Positions 34,348 through 45,560 of a stretch of 64,000 nucleotides of DNA are shown piece after piece. Source of the DNA: Pyronema omphalodes. Its lineage: Eukaryota > Ascomycota > Pezizomycetes > Pezizales > Pyronemataceae. Within the stretch, counting starts at the first letter, position 1. Each line of letters begins with the position of its first letter. The DNA lies in the NCBI GenBank assembly GCA_024516155.1, contig JAJJXM010000026.1:496001-560000 (forward strand), read 5' to 3'. Below the pieces are notes generated by a model. It worked only from the letters and a program-made list of their open reading frames with translations. It had not been told where the DNA came from and ran no database searches. The translations under genes and the position numbers were made by a program.

Positions 34348-35462
34348 TGCGAGGAAAGGAGAAGGGATGGGGGTTTGTGAGGAAGGGGGATTTGTGGGAT
34401 GGTCGTAAGTTATTACCATAGCGCCGCGTATTGCTGTGTATCTGTTTATATGGAAAGCGCTAGGACTTATGCAGCTATCTTCACCATCTCTTTTGGATAC
34501 GAACTTGGGGTTGGAAATCATACATACATACTTGATCGCGGCTACTATAATTTTCAGATGTCTCAAGGAGGTGGCACAGTTTATTTCGATTGCTAGATGT
34601 GCTACGATATCTTGAAGCGGATTCTGAGAGCACCATGTTTCTGGGATTGGACGATCATACTTACTCTATGGCATATGTACTTCAAACCTGCTGATTATTC
34701 TCGGCATATTTTTTTCTTTCTGGAATCGTTCCTACATTTGTCTGGCATTGATAATTTTCGCTTCCGTTCTTTTGTTCTTTTATTCTTCTGTCCTCCAGTT
34801 CTTCTATTGTTTATGGTTCATTATCTTTTTCATCTTTTTCGTCCTATTATCTTGCTTGTTTTTCTTATTTTTTTATACCCAAGAATCAGAAACCAAACCC
34901 TGGAAGAAGCATGTATTTCTTAAAGCTAGCACCCAACTTCTATCGATATTTTCCATAGGCGGGGCTGTATTGGACATATGTAACTTTATTTTATGCACTG
35001 GTATTCAACTTGTTCTGTAGCATTGGTTGTTTTAATAAACTTTATTCCAAACCAAAACTCCGGAAATTTGAAATCTGGAATTTGGGTGTTGGTTGATGCG
35101 TCGTTTGTGTGGATGTATGGATGTGTGGATCGGAAATAGTGGGCCCTTTCATACACGGGATCTCTATTTTGGTTTCAATTCGAGGGTATCTGGGATATCT
35201 ATGGATAGCTTAATTTTTGGAATGATGTTGTTATAGCTCATGATGGAGTTTGTTGGAAAAAAGTGATGGAATATCACAGTGATAAAAAATATCGGTATCG
35301 TCGCGAGTTACTCACTACAGCACTGATAGCATTTATTAAGCCCCTTAGAATATTCTTAAAACCCCATTTACATCCTACCACGCTCTGTTTCCCCACCACT
35401 CTCTGCTTCCCCTACACTTTCTCCTCCACTACACTTTCTCCTCCCCTACACTTTCTCCTTCC
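34348..35462. other. Intergenic, T-rich
   Basis: Hydrophobic ORFs at 34597-35020 reflect T-rich sequence, and two frames overlap there. Repeats of a ctacactttctcc type lie at 35410-35475, just before the SAD1 stop. No gene supported. Confidence 0.45.
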
Positions 35463-37532
35463 CTACACCTTCTCCTTCCCCTTCCCCCCCTGCATCTTCC
35501 TCCTCTCCCAAATCTGCACATAACTCTCACTAGTAAACAACAACTCCCTCGCCACCTCCTCGACAAACAAATCCTGAATCTGCAACCACTGACCCCTAGC
35601 CTTCTCCAGCAACTGAACCTTAAAAACACTTTTCAATTCCCCCTCCTTAGCAACAACAGTTTCATGCGTAATATTCGCTACCAAATCATATAATATCGGT
35701 TCCCCTCCTTTATGATGTTTCGAATCCGGCTCGACGTACGGTCCCATATCTAATGCTCTTGGGGAAAAGGTTACGATTGTAGGATTCCTTTCTTCGACGA
35801 ATTTGTTGGTTGCGAACCGTTTAATGTGGAACATTAAATAAGGAGGTAGAGGATGGAGAAGTCGATACCGTCTTCGTTGTCCGAGAAGTTCTTGAGGGTG
35901 GAGTCCGTCGTATTTGGCTAATATGGTAGTTAGGGGAACTTGAGGGATGATGTTTTTGTCTAACTCATCCTTGAAGATGGGTTTGGGGGGTAGGTCGAGG
36001 GTTAACATTAGGAAGCGGGATATGGTGGTGGTGATGTCGGCGGCTTCTTCGAATCGGAGTCGGTCAGAGGCATCGGCTTTGGCGGTGATCGCTTGCGATT
36101 CCATTTTTAGGCGGCCTTGGAAGACGGCATGGATTATGCTTGAGCCGGCGCGGGTTTTGCTGCCGCCTAGGGAAAGATGAAGGTGGTTTAGGAACCAGTG
36201 CAGGAAGTCGACGGGGTCGGATTGGTGGAGTAGGGTGAATTTTTTGGAGGAGCGGAGGGAAATCTCTTGAAGGAGCTCGTGTGGGGAAACGTGGGATTTG
36301 AAGGCGTGTGGGTTCCAGATTTTGCGGATAAGGGTGGAGAAACGTTGTGCTGAGTTATGTTAGTGAGTGATTAATAGTGATGAGAGGAGTGAGAGGCGAT
36401 GATGCGAATGATGGATGGTGAGATGGTGAGGTTGGGAATGGAGTGAGAGTAGTGATGCAAAGGGTGATAGGACGGGGAACACATACCAAGCTCGGGCTTA
36501 AATTTTAGGTCTTCGAGCATCATGTAGTTTCGTAGTGGTACTACGTGGGCTAGGGCGTGTGCTACGACGTTGAGGTAGTCGTTCGCTTTAATATTGTTGA
36601 GACCGACGAATCCTATAACCCAATTAGCCTCAATCCCACAACTCTTTCTGTCCCCTCTCACTCTCCCTCTGATCCTCAAGTCACCACTTACCAGGAATAT
36701 ATCTTTTCCTTCCCAAGTCCCTCCTATCTCTAACCTCTTTATCCAGCATCTTCACATCCTCCTTGGTATAAGTCGGATTCACAACATATTTTATATCCTC
36801 CAATGTCTTATTCTTCACCTCATAGCTTTCCGGTAACACATAGACTTTCAACGATGTCATATTAATGAACACGTGATGGTCTTGGTCAAGGGAATGTGTG
36901 TAGGCGTAAGATGATCGACCACGTCCCTGGAAATATTTTCCGCATACGAGACAGGCGTAAACATTGATATTGGATAAGGATACCGAGCACAGCTTTTCGA
37001 AATCGAAATCGAGGAGCTTCCTAGGATTCGTTAGTAAATTGTTTTTCAGGAATCTTCAATTGACAGAGCTTAGGTAAGGTAAGCTCAATATCACCGAAGC
37101 GAAGCTCGAAACGAAGCTCAAAGCTCAGAGCTAGGAAAGGCCATAGGCTCAAAATGATAAAGCTTGGCCCATTCCAACAGCCGTGCAACAACGTCCAGAA
37201 GCGGGTGATATTCCATGACCTAATAAAAACCAACAACAACCAGGAGAAATATAGACTAACCGATCAATAGTATCCAAATAAAGATCCGAAAATCCATCCG
37301 CAGGACCACTCTGAATAGTATCCTTTATATCCAAAGCATTTTCGTCATCTTCATCTTCATCCTCTTCTCCTTCCTCTTTCTCTTCCTTCTCTTCCTTTTC
37401 CGCTACCGGTAGTGCCGCTCGGGAATCATCCTCGTCTTCAACTGAATCGAGTCGTGTCCGCTTGGGAGTGAGTGGAGTATTGGATCGCGGGGAGGTAGGC
37501 TCCAGTTCCTCGTCGGCTAATCGTTTGGACAT
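35463..37532 (-). CDS. SAD1: U4/U6.U5 tri-snRNP factor Sad1 / USP39, inactive ubiquitin-hydrolase fold
   Basis: Splicing factor needed for tri-snRNP stability. Exons on the minus strand are 37532-37261, 37020-36692, 36612-36487 and 36349-35463, 537 aa. Introns have GTTAGT/TAG, GTAAGT/TAG and GTATGT/CAG borders, and all phases agree. The N-terminus is acidic with SP/TP sites and a KEEKEEKEEGEEDEDEDDEN run. A UBP-type zinc finger follows (C102, CLVC at 114-117, then HSLDQDHHVF). The USP-like domain has GLNNIKANDYLNVV where active enzymes have G-L-N-N-x-G-N-T-C, so the catalytic Cys is replaced. The His box reads YDLVANITHE. Loss of both residues is the known state of this family. SNRNP-type YLMFHIKRF is present. 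Confidence 0.95.
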
Positions 37533-38230
37533 GGTGGACAGTGTTGGACGCGGGTGGCGATCTGGCGGGTGAACACGGTAATGGACTGAGGTTGGAATTG
37601 ACGTGACGTGACGGCGCGTTGGGGTACAGGGATGGTGGTTGGCGTGGTTGAGGCTCTTGGTGGGGCCCTGGTTGCTAGCGTGATTTTAAGGCCCCAGGAG
37701 CAAAGGTCAAGCGAAAATGCACTTTATGTGATGGGTTCGAACTGTAAAGAATTCAAAATTCAGAACGACTTGATATGTTTCTCTTATTACAATTTTCTCC
37801 TAGACAGGTGCACAGCACCACTGGTTACGCATGTCTCCTTCATCCATTCCTTTTTCATATCCGTGAGATACCTTCCAAAGAGACAATAAAATGCATACGA
37901 CTGAAAAAAGCCACTAAACAGGACCATCATTTTAATTTCCTTTTATAGTCAATAGGGGGTTAATTGAACTTGAATAGCAGATATGTATGGTGCATAAAAG
38001 ACTAGGTAGTAACTAACACACTGAAAAAATATACTAAAAACTACCAGTACATAAAATTGGTGATCTTGTCCTTCGTGATATGGTTGGGAAAGATCGAAAA
38101 AAAGCGGCTACATTACATGACATTCGTGTGTTTTTTTGGGTAACGTTGTGAACATTGAGGATGCCAGATACGATACAACCATATCAGATCAAATCATCAA
38201 TTCAGGATCCAATTTTTCCACATTCAACTT
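37533..38230. other. Intergenic
   Basis: Lies between the SAD1 start and the PRP39 stop, both minus strand. It should contain the SAD1 promoter and PRP39 3' UTR. Nothing else seen. Confidence 0.45.
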
Positions 38231-40855
38231 CTACAGCTGCAATGCGGATGCTTCCGGTGTAAGACGGCTCACCTGCCCGTTTGCAGGAACTGGATTTTCT
38301 CCTTGCTGTTGAAAGTATTTGGTGTATGGGTTCTCTCCTCTCCTAATAGCAGCCTCGTCGATCTCAACTCCAGGGTGTCCGTTTTCAAGCATCAACCGTC
38401 TGTTGGTTGTGCTCTCCTTTCCATCCTCTGCAAGCTTGGCTTTGTTTACAGACTGAACAGAGAAGGGGCTGTTGAGGTTTAGTCAGCATCGAATCTCACG
38501 TTTATAGGGAGGGTAGTCAAGTGTAACGGATTAAGCTGATATGAGTAGTCCAACAGTAGGCAAAGAGAGGGAAAGGGTATGACAAAACCAGTGACAACGA
38601 TAGCGCGGGCTTTCAATCCGCAGAACGATGGAACTTCGATGGCCGTGTACGTGTACGCGATGGGCTAGATGATGACAAAAGCATCATCAGGTGCTGCTGA
38701 TGTGGAGAGTGGGGGGGAGGAGAGGGAGGGAAAGAGAGAAACATACCCATTGACTTCCTTGTCCAAGTGCAAGTACTCCTTGGCAGCATCCTTGGATCCA
38801 CGCTCCAAAAGGTAGACCATGTAGTGATGGCAAAGGTCCTTGATAGTTGCTGGGGGCAAGTGGCTGACCTTGCGGATGTCATCGATAACCTTGCGTATCC
38901 GCGCGTGGTTGGCAGACTCGGTCTCTGAGCTAGTGGGCTGCTCCATCTCGAATTGCAACCAGTTGATCCAGAAGTATCGGCTGTCCAAGTACCAGTTGAA
39001 GTTCTTCTGGTATACCTGGCGTGCCTCGTCGACGCTACCCTTGACCTTCCACAACAAACGTGCCCACTCAGCGGTAAGAGCTCCCTTGGCGTAAATGTCA
39101 CACTTGTCGCTCTCAATTTGGGCTCTGTAGACGGCAATGGCAGCATCCAGGCCACCATTTCTGCGCTCAAAGTTTGCCCAGGCCACAATAGTCTCGATGT
39201 TACCGGGAACTATCAATTATTAGCAAGACCCAAATTTAGCTTTGGTTCAAAACATACGGATTTCGAGAATAGACTCGTATACAGCCCTTGCCATATCAGG
39301 TCTACCGTGGGACTCCTCAAATACAGCGTACTGCAAACGGATTCCCGGTCGGCTGATAGGCACAAAGACCATGCTGGCACGCTGGTAAATGTTGCGAACA
39401 TCCTCCTCCTTGTTCTCTTGAGCATACATCCAGCGGACGTAGCGGTACCAGAACTCATCGTAGAAAGCGCAAGTCACGAGGCAACGCTCATACAAGAACG
39501 AGACCCGCTCAAACCCGCTCTCAATCTCCTCAAAGTCAAGGTACTTGCGCCAGTTGACGAGCTGGGGCTCGTCAAGCTCAGTAACATGGAAGTAAGGTCT
39601 CTTGATCTCGGACTCGTAGGTCCAACGCTTGGTAGTTTCGGTCTGGGTTCGGGAAAAGATCTCGAGGTGGAGGCTGTCGATACGGGCCCGGATTTCACGC
39701 TCAATCTCTAGTTCGCCTCGCTCCATCTTGATCTGTTGCTGACCAGCCTGGACCGCTGGGGGAGGATCGGCAAGAACCTCTTGTCTAAACTGGGCCAAAG
39801 TATCCTCAGGCAAGAGCTCATTAAGAGGGCGTGTCTGTGCGAGAGTACGAAAGCGGTCGAAATATCTTGCGTATTGGTGCATAGGGATGTGCACAACTCT
39901 CTCCAAAATAGCGAAAATCTTATCCTCGCATTCTAAGCGCTCTTCGAACTCGATGTATTTGTCCCAGAAAGGGTGCGATAGGAAGTCAAGACCGACGGCA
40001 TTTGCACCGCGTTCGAACAATCTGTAATGGTTGATTATTAGAGCTTGGTCATGTTATGGGGGAGGGGATTGTTAGGGGATTGTGAGCGCGAACAGGGAAA
40101 GAAAGAGCAAATACGGGAAAGTAGCATGTCATGTTAACTTCAAGCCCTCATTCTCGGTGGTTGTCGGTGGTGTAGGCTAAGGAAAGGACAAACGAGTCTG
40201 GGACATAGGTGTGAGACCACATATTAAAGATGGCTGATTCTTGATAGCAGCTCACCAATAGACCCTTTTCACAAATTCCTTCGACGCCGTTTTGCAGCTG
40301 CGTTTGGGTGAGATGAGAGGGGGTACGGATCGGGGAGATACAGGGGAAGAAACTCTCGGTCACAGTACTGTGTCCATCTTCGCTGCAAAATAGCAGATAA
40401 CTCAAACTTACTCTCTGATGATATCGGGATCGTGGCTGGTTTCGACTTTGAAGGAACAGTAGTTGGTCCAGAGATCAACGGAGATTCCAATGCTTGCAAT
40501 TCCCCTCTCATAGACCTATGCGCGTGTCAGAAACCGCGTTTTCGCCATGAAATCTTAGGTGCCATACCATCTCTGCAGCTTCAGTTCCGGCAATGCTGAA
40601 TTCCATGTCGGCATACTTCTTCCAGTATCCAAACAGCAGAGGGAACTTTGCTAGGAAACGATCAAAGACACCCCGCGTTAAGGCGATAGCGTGGGGCGAG
40701 CTGTTCCTGTTGAGCCCTCCCTCTAACGACTCAGCAATCCGGACAAGCTTCTCCCATCCCTCAAAGTCATCTGGATCTTCGACCACAACGCGGTTGGCCT
40801 TTTCGAACTCCGCAAACTCTGGCTTCATCTCGTCGCTAATCGTGTACTCCGACAT
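38231..40855 (-). CDS. PRP39: U1 snRNP splicing factor Prp39 (HAT repeats)
   Basis: Scaffold protein of the U1 snRNP that helps 5' splice-site recognition. Five exons: 40855-40568, 40515-40412, 40021-39258, 39209-38747 and 38468-38231, total 618 aa (yeast Prp39 is 629). All joins keep phase; intron borders are GTATGG, GTAAGT, GTATGT and GTATGT. HAT motifs are visible as repeated W-x-x-Y/F and ARxVYE-type helices: FEGWEKLVRIAE, FGYWKKYADMEF, VDLWTNYCSFKVE, HPFWDKYIEFEERL, YDEFWYRYVRWMYAQENK, ARAVYESILEI, VAWANFERRNGG, ARQVYQKNFNWYLDSRYFW. The final exon (GPFSVQSVNKAKLAEDGKES ... LTPEASALQL) is polar and typical of the family end. The intron of about 390 nt between exons 2 and 3 contains unrelated short ORFs. 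Confidence 0.94.
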
Positions 40856-41884
40856 ATGTAATGTAACGGTTTCGACGTGAATAAGTGAGTTAGGTGGATG
40901 GGACTTTGTTCGTCGGCGCGATGTTGTGATGGGGTTTGATGTAGGTGGAGGGTTGGAATTTTGTATGACAGGCTGCGGCGCGAAACGGGATGCGCGTGTT
41001 GAAAAGGGGACGCTAGGCGAAGACTTTTGAAGCGATTATTGGTACGAACAGCGGTGCCAATGCAACTTAAAAAATGGAACTTGTTATTGACCTGGGATTG
41101 TACTTGAAATAGTATAATAATTGAATGAAAGTAATATTACTACTGTTCAACTTGAAAAATATACATTCTTTCTCTGGACTGTCCAGTACACAGTGATGTA
41201 AAATTAGACGCGTGAGCCGCGTGAGCCACAGTTAGTTCTAATTTCTAGGATCATCGTGCTAGCTCCACAAGCTCCCCCTCTTCGCGGCAAATTCGTCACT
41301 GCTTTGCTCCGAACCGATGAGCTCAGCCGGCACTGTTTCTCAACTGGGTTGCGCGGGTCGTCTATGCAGGCTCAGTTTTTGAATGTATGCTACAGTTGAA
41401 ATTGTTCTGCCCAGCACCATACATAATACCCCGCTTAAGAAGCCGTCAGCCTCAGATCAGCCGGTTTATGTTGTTGCGAGCTGTAAATAAGCTTGTGGGG
41501 AGCAGAGAAACCAAGGCTGGGCAAGAGCTGTCTGACTGACCGAAGCTTCCCCTCGGCAACCAGAGCTTCCCGCTGGCTGTATCCTTGGAAATCCCTATTT
41601 AACCCCTCACGAAGAGGCCCAGGAGGCTCAACTGACTCAACTGACCCAACTGGCTCACCTGGCTCAGCAGGCTCTATGTACAAAGTGCCCTCATGCTACA
41701 TACATGTGTCACCCCTCCATCCATCACATAGCTGCAGCCGGAACTCTATCGCGTCTTCTCTCCTGACACTCTCCACCTTCGAGAGTCCAGCCTCCCCCAA
41801 CTAATCCCAACACTCAACCCGATTCATATTTTCTTCATATTTTCTTCATTTTTCAGGTGCTAATAGGTTTACTGGCTTGCTTTT
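40856..41884. other. Intergenic, divergent promoters
   Basis: Between PRP39 (-) and the RING gene (+). It was inspected for an upstream FHA-encoding exon of the RING gene; none was seen. A short imperfect ctcaactgac repeat lies at 41625-41670. Confidence 0.45.
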
Positions 41885-43842
41885 ATGAGCGACCGTACTA
41901 TCAGCTCAGCTGCGAGCCTCGGCAAACAAACTTCGCCCGTCCTTTCGAGGAAACGCCAACGCTCCAATACCATGAATGCCCACGACCAAGAACAGCACAT
42001 TTCAAAGTCTGCTCGCACGGACGTTGCTCGATTGGATGGACCCAAGATAATCATACCGGAGGAGATGATCTCGCTTCTCACCTGTGCCATCTGCTTTGAT
42101 TTCTACTTCAACCCCGTCAAGGTGGAGCCGTGTGGGCACAATTATTGCGGTAGGCTACATGGAGCTTTGGACACCTTGAATGCATTCCTGACTGGCATGT
42201 CATAGGATCTTGTGCATCTCAGTGGTACTGCAACAACCACACCTGTCCGACATGCCGTTCAAATACCAGAGCAATCGTGGAACACCCATGGCTCTCCAAA
42301 ATGATCTCCGTGGCTACGAAACGATTTCCAGACAGAAAACGAGACCCCGTAGCCATCAGTGAGTGCGAAAAGCATTATCGGCCTGGTGACAAAATTAAGG
42401 TGGAAATATTCCCGGGTTCTTCCCACCACTACCTATACTTATTAATGAACAGATCCGATTCCCCAGAGCTACCGGTCTATGGGGTTCCTATTCAGACGAA
42501 GAGGATGAATATTATGGTCGAGACACTGTCAACCCGTGTATGTGCTGTACGGAAAACAACTACGGATATCGATGCCCCGTACGGACTCCACACAACGTCA
42601 TGATTGACATTTTCTTGCGTTCGGAGTCGGAGTTTGTTTTCAGAGGGCATGCTAAATGTGGATATTGTTCGAATCTCGTACCTACTGGGTGGAGGCCATA
42701 TCAATGCGATTCATGCCACGAAATCTCCTGTGCAGAGATGTTTGGTTTGGAAGACTGTGATGGTCCTGCTATTCGAGATATAAGCGGTTTGATACCTTGA
42801 AATTTTTTTATGGCAGTGCTGATTAGAAGCATAGATCCGAAATTCAGTCCTCGCTCTATACTTGCTCGTGACTTGAGATACTTCAACGCCCTAGAAAAAG
42901 AAGAATTGGTCCAATATGTAATGCTAAAGGGTATCTCAGAACGTGACATTTGTTCTCAAATCTTCAGAGATTTCGTCGTTCCCGAGTTAAATGAACGTAT
43001 TCAGACCATATGTTCCGTATGTTCTACTCGGGAAGCAGAAAAAAAAATTATGGAATGGTGGATTCGGCAAAAGAAGAGGGACGTGATTCAGGAAAGCAGA
43101 AAAAAATGCCCTTATGGTTACCACTGTAAGGAACAGGATGATGAATCGCATAGATCCAGGTAGGTTAATAATTTTCTGCTGTTGAGAGTCAGGATATGCT
43201 AACAAGTTCAGTTTCTGCCACTCGTGTAACCCTTCATGCGAATCCGAGCGCAACAATGCTGATGCTCCCACCCGCCCTCGCAACCCTATTCCTCGCCCGC
43301 CTAATCCGCCTACTCACCAATCTCATCCTCAACGCGTATCCGTACAACATAATCCGCCACCTAATCTATATAATTCTCCAAGCATCTCTGAACAGCGTAA
43401 TACTCCGGTTCCCCAGCCACATCGTCTGAGGCTTTCAATTCACCATCCCCCCTCACAGCCACCCAACACCCTTTTAAACCCTTACGATTATGCACCATTC
43501 CCAGCGCTCCCCCATCCCGGGAACCCTGGCCCACATAACTATGCCCCGCGAATTATCCCGACTGGCTATCCGAGCTTCCAGGAAGATCATACCTTTAATT
43601 CCCCCGAGAACCCACGGGATTGGGGACTACAAATTGAGACGTTTCGACGAATGGAAAGATTTCAACGGCTTGTGCAAAGTATGGCGGAAGATGATATAAG
43701 GAGCTGGGGCTTGGGACCTGCGACTCAGGATCAAAATCAGACACAGGGACATGGACAAGCACTGGGAAATGGCAATGGTAATGGTAATGGTAATAATGAT
43801 GGTGATGGTGATGGTGATGGGCATGAAAATGGGAATACGTAA
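41885..43842 (+). CDS. CHFR-like E3 ubiquitin ligase: RING, cysteine-rich region and PBZ finger, no FHA
   Basis: Exons: 41885-42149, 42206-42399, 42453-42786, 42817-43159 and 43212-43842, 588 aa. A C3HC4 RING starts at C67 (CAICFDFYF ... PCGHNYC, then C ... CPTCR). A CHFR-type Cys-rich region follows (NPCMCCTENNYGYRC; RGHAKCGYCSNLVP; YQCDSCHEISC), and then the CHFR-like helical part (VQYVMLKGISERDICSQIF, ICSVCSTREAEKKI). At 362-382 C-x5-C-x7-H-x5-H (CPYGYHC then H-RSSFC-H) fits the poly(ADP-ribose)-binding PBZ zinc finger apart from one extra loop residue. An intron splits it between the third and fourth ligands. The C-terminus is Pro/Asn/Gln-rich and ends in Asn-Gly and Asp-Gly repeats. Exon 3 to 4 would use a 30-nt intron; a donor at 42763 (54 nt, weaker GTCCTG) is an alternative. 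CHFR is a mitotic checkpoint ligase; ligase activity and PAR binding here are inferred. Confidence 0.85.
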
Positions 43843-44421
43843 TGGGTGGTGATTTTAGCCTTTACATATCCAAAGCTTTCCTTAGCCAGCTCGCCATTAG
43901 GAATACCAGAGCGCAAATTACTTCCTGGAATTTACGGTTCTTATTTTCAAGTACTCATATAGAACAACTAACCATTGCAATTCAAAAAGGAAAAGGGCTC
44001 CACTGGTCTTGTGGCGTTTTCGAATTCCTTTTTTTTCATTTTCTGTTTCTCTAATCTGCTATTTTTTATGTTGGTCCTCTACTCCTTTCTTGTACCTAGA
44101 TTGCTTGCTATGTACTTAAAATCAAGGGTAAATAACAAAAATAAGCGAATAAATATTGTAGCGTCCCATGCAGTTGAAGAGTGAAAGTGTGGGTTTGCAG
44201 AAGGAAGCGAGCCCACCTTTCTGTACCGCGAATATGAATAGTCTAGCCACTTCTAGAAGCCTCGAGTGATGCGCGATGTATTTAGTCTCACGCACTGCCA
44301 CCGGGTAACATACCACACCAAAGCTCATTCGTCACGTCGCGACAAACCTCTGCAACTGTCGCGCCCAGCAGTTCCCGATCTGAATTCACTCACTTCCACC
44401 GGATATACAAGATAAGCAACC
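43843..44421. other. Intergenic
   Basis: Lies between two plus-strand genes. T-rich after 44020. The U2AF35 promoter should be at the right end. Nothing else seen. Confidence 0.45.
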
Positions 44422-45560
44422 ATGGCTAATTATCTCGCCTCTATTTTCGGTACCGAGCAAGATAAGGTTAACTGTAAGTTCTCTCAAGAATTCTTTGCTT
44501 ATTTTTGAGCATGCGCGTGCTGGTGCACGCTGGAAGATGCAAAGGGAAGGAAGAGCTTGCTTTGCTGCTTTTTGTAACGCTGGCTGCTAGTGCTGAGCTC
44601 CCTTACCAAGCTGGCTGGACTTCTTTGTCCCTTTCCCCCAGTGCTGCCTTAAACTTTCAGCTCTATTTCTATCTCTACTCGTTAAGCAAGATCTTGTTCG
44701 TCCAGTTCACTAACTTTAAACTTGATAGGTTCCTTCTACTACAAGATCGGAGCCTGTCGCCACGGGGACCGATGTTCCAGAAAGCATGTCAAGCCGTCCT
44801 ACAGTCAAACCATTCTCCTCCCGAACCTTTACCAAAACCCTGCTTTTGATCCCAAAAACAAAATGAACCAAAGTCAGCTTCAGAATCATTTCGACGCGTT
44901 CTATGAGGACTTCTTTTGTGAGATGTGCAAATATGGAGAGGTTGAAGAGGTGGTTGTCTGTGATAATAATAATGACCGTGAGTACACCTGTCACACCCCG
45001 AGAAGAGGGAGGCCTACACCAGGGACGGGAACAAGAGCTCAGCTGGTGCCGCAGTCGCCGCTTCGTCTCGGTCTACGTAACTACGTTTCGGTTCCATGGA
45101 TGAGGAGTTGCTTCCGAGAAGCGAGACAGCTGGGCTCGAAGACACGGTGGCGACAGCTGAGAACTGGGATAGACTGGAGGCTGAGCTAGGAATTTGTTGG
45201 AGCCCCCAATACTGACATCTCACAGACTTAATTGGCAATGTCTACGCACGTTTCAAATACGAAGAAGATGCCCAAACCGCTTGCGACGCCCTCAACGCTC
45301 GTTGGTACGCCGCGCGCCCTATCTATTGCGAACTCAGTCCTGTCACAGATTTCCGGGAAGCCTGTTGTCGTTTGAATTCTGGGGAAGGTTGTGTTAGAGG
45401 TGGTTTCTGTAATTTCATTCACAGAAAGGAACCTTCGAAGGATCTGGAGACGGAATTGGAACTCAGTATGAAGAAGTGGCTCCAGATGAGGGGTAGGGAT
45501 AAGAGGAGTGTTTCCAGATCACCAAGCCCTGGCGGAGGAAAGAGAAGGAGAGAGGATTAA
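44422..45560 (+). CDS. U2AF small subunit (U2AF35)
   Basis: Recognises the AG of 3' splice sites with U2AF65. Exons 44422-44473, 44729-44977 and 45226-45560, 211 aa; introns of 255 and 248 nt with GTAAGT/TAG and GTGAGT/CAG borders. The N-terminus MANYLASIFGTEQDKVNCSF is the family signature. The first CCCH finger is C18-x8-C27-x5-C33-x3-H37 (CSFYYKIGACRHGDRCSRKH). The atypical RRM (UHM) spans exons 2 and 3 (YEDFFCEMCKYGEVEEVVVC; NVYARFKYEEDAQTACDALN; RPIYCELSPV). The second finger is CCRLNSGEGCVRGGFCNFIH. The tail is basic and Ser/Arg-containing (RDKRSVSRSPSPGGGKRRRE), shorter than the metazoan RS domain. Both fingers and the UHM are intact. Confidence 0.95.

Noticed and set aside
35463..37532. 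Missing catalytic Cys/His in the ubiquitin hydrolase fold as a novelty
   Set aside because: Loss of these residues is the normal state of Sad1/USP39.
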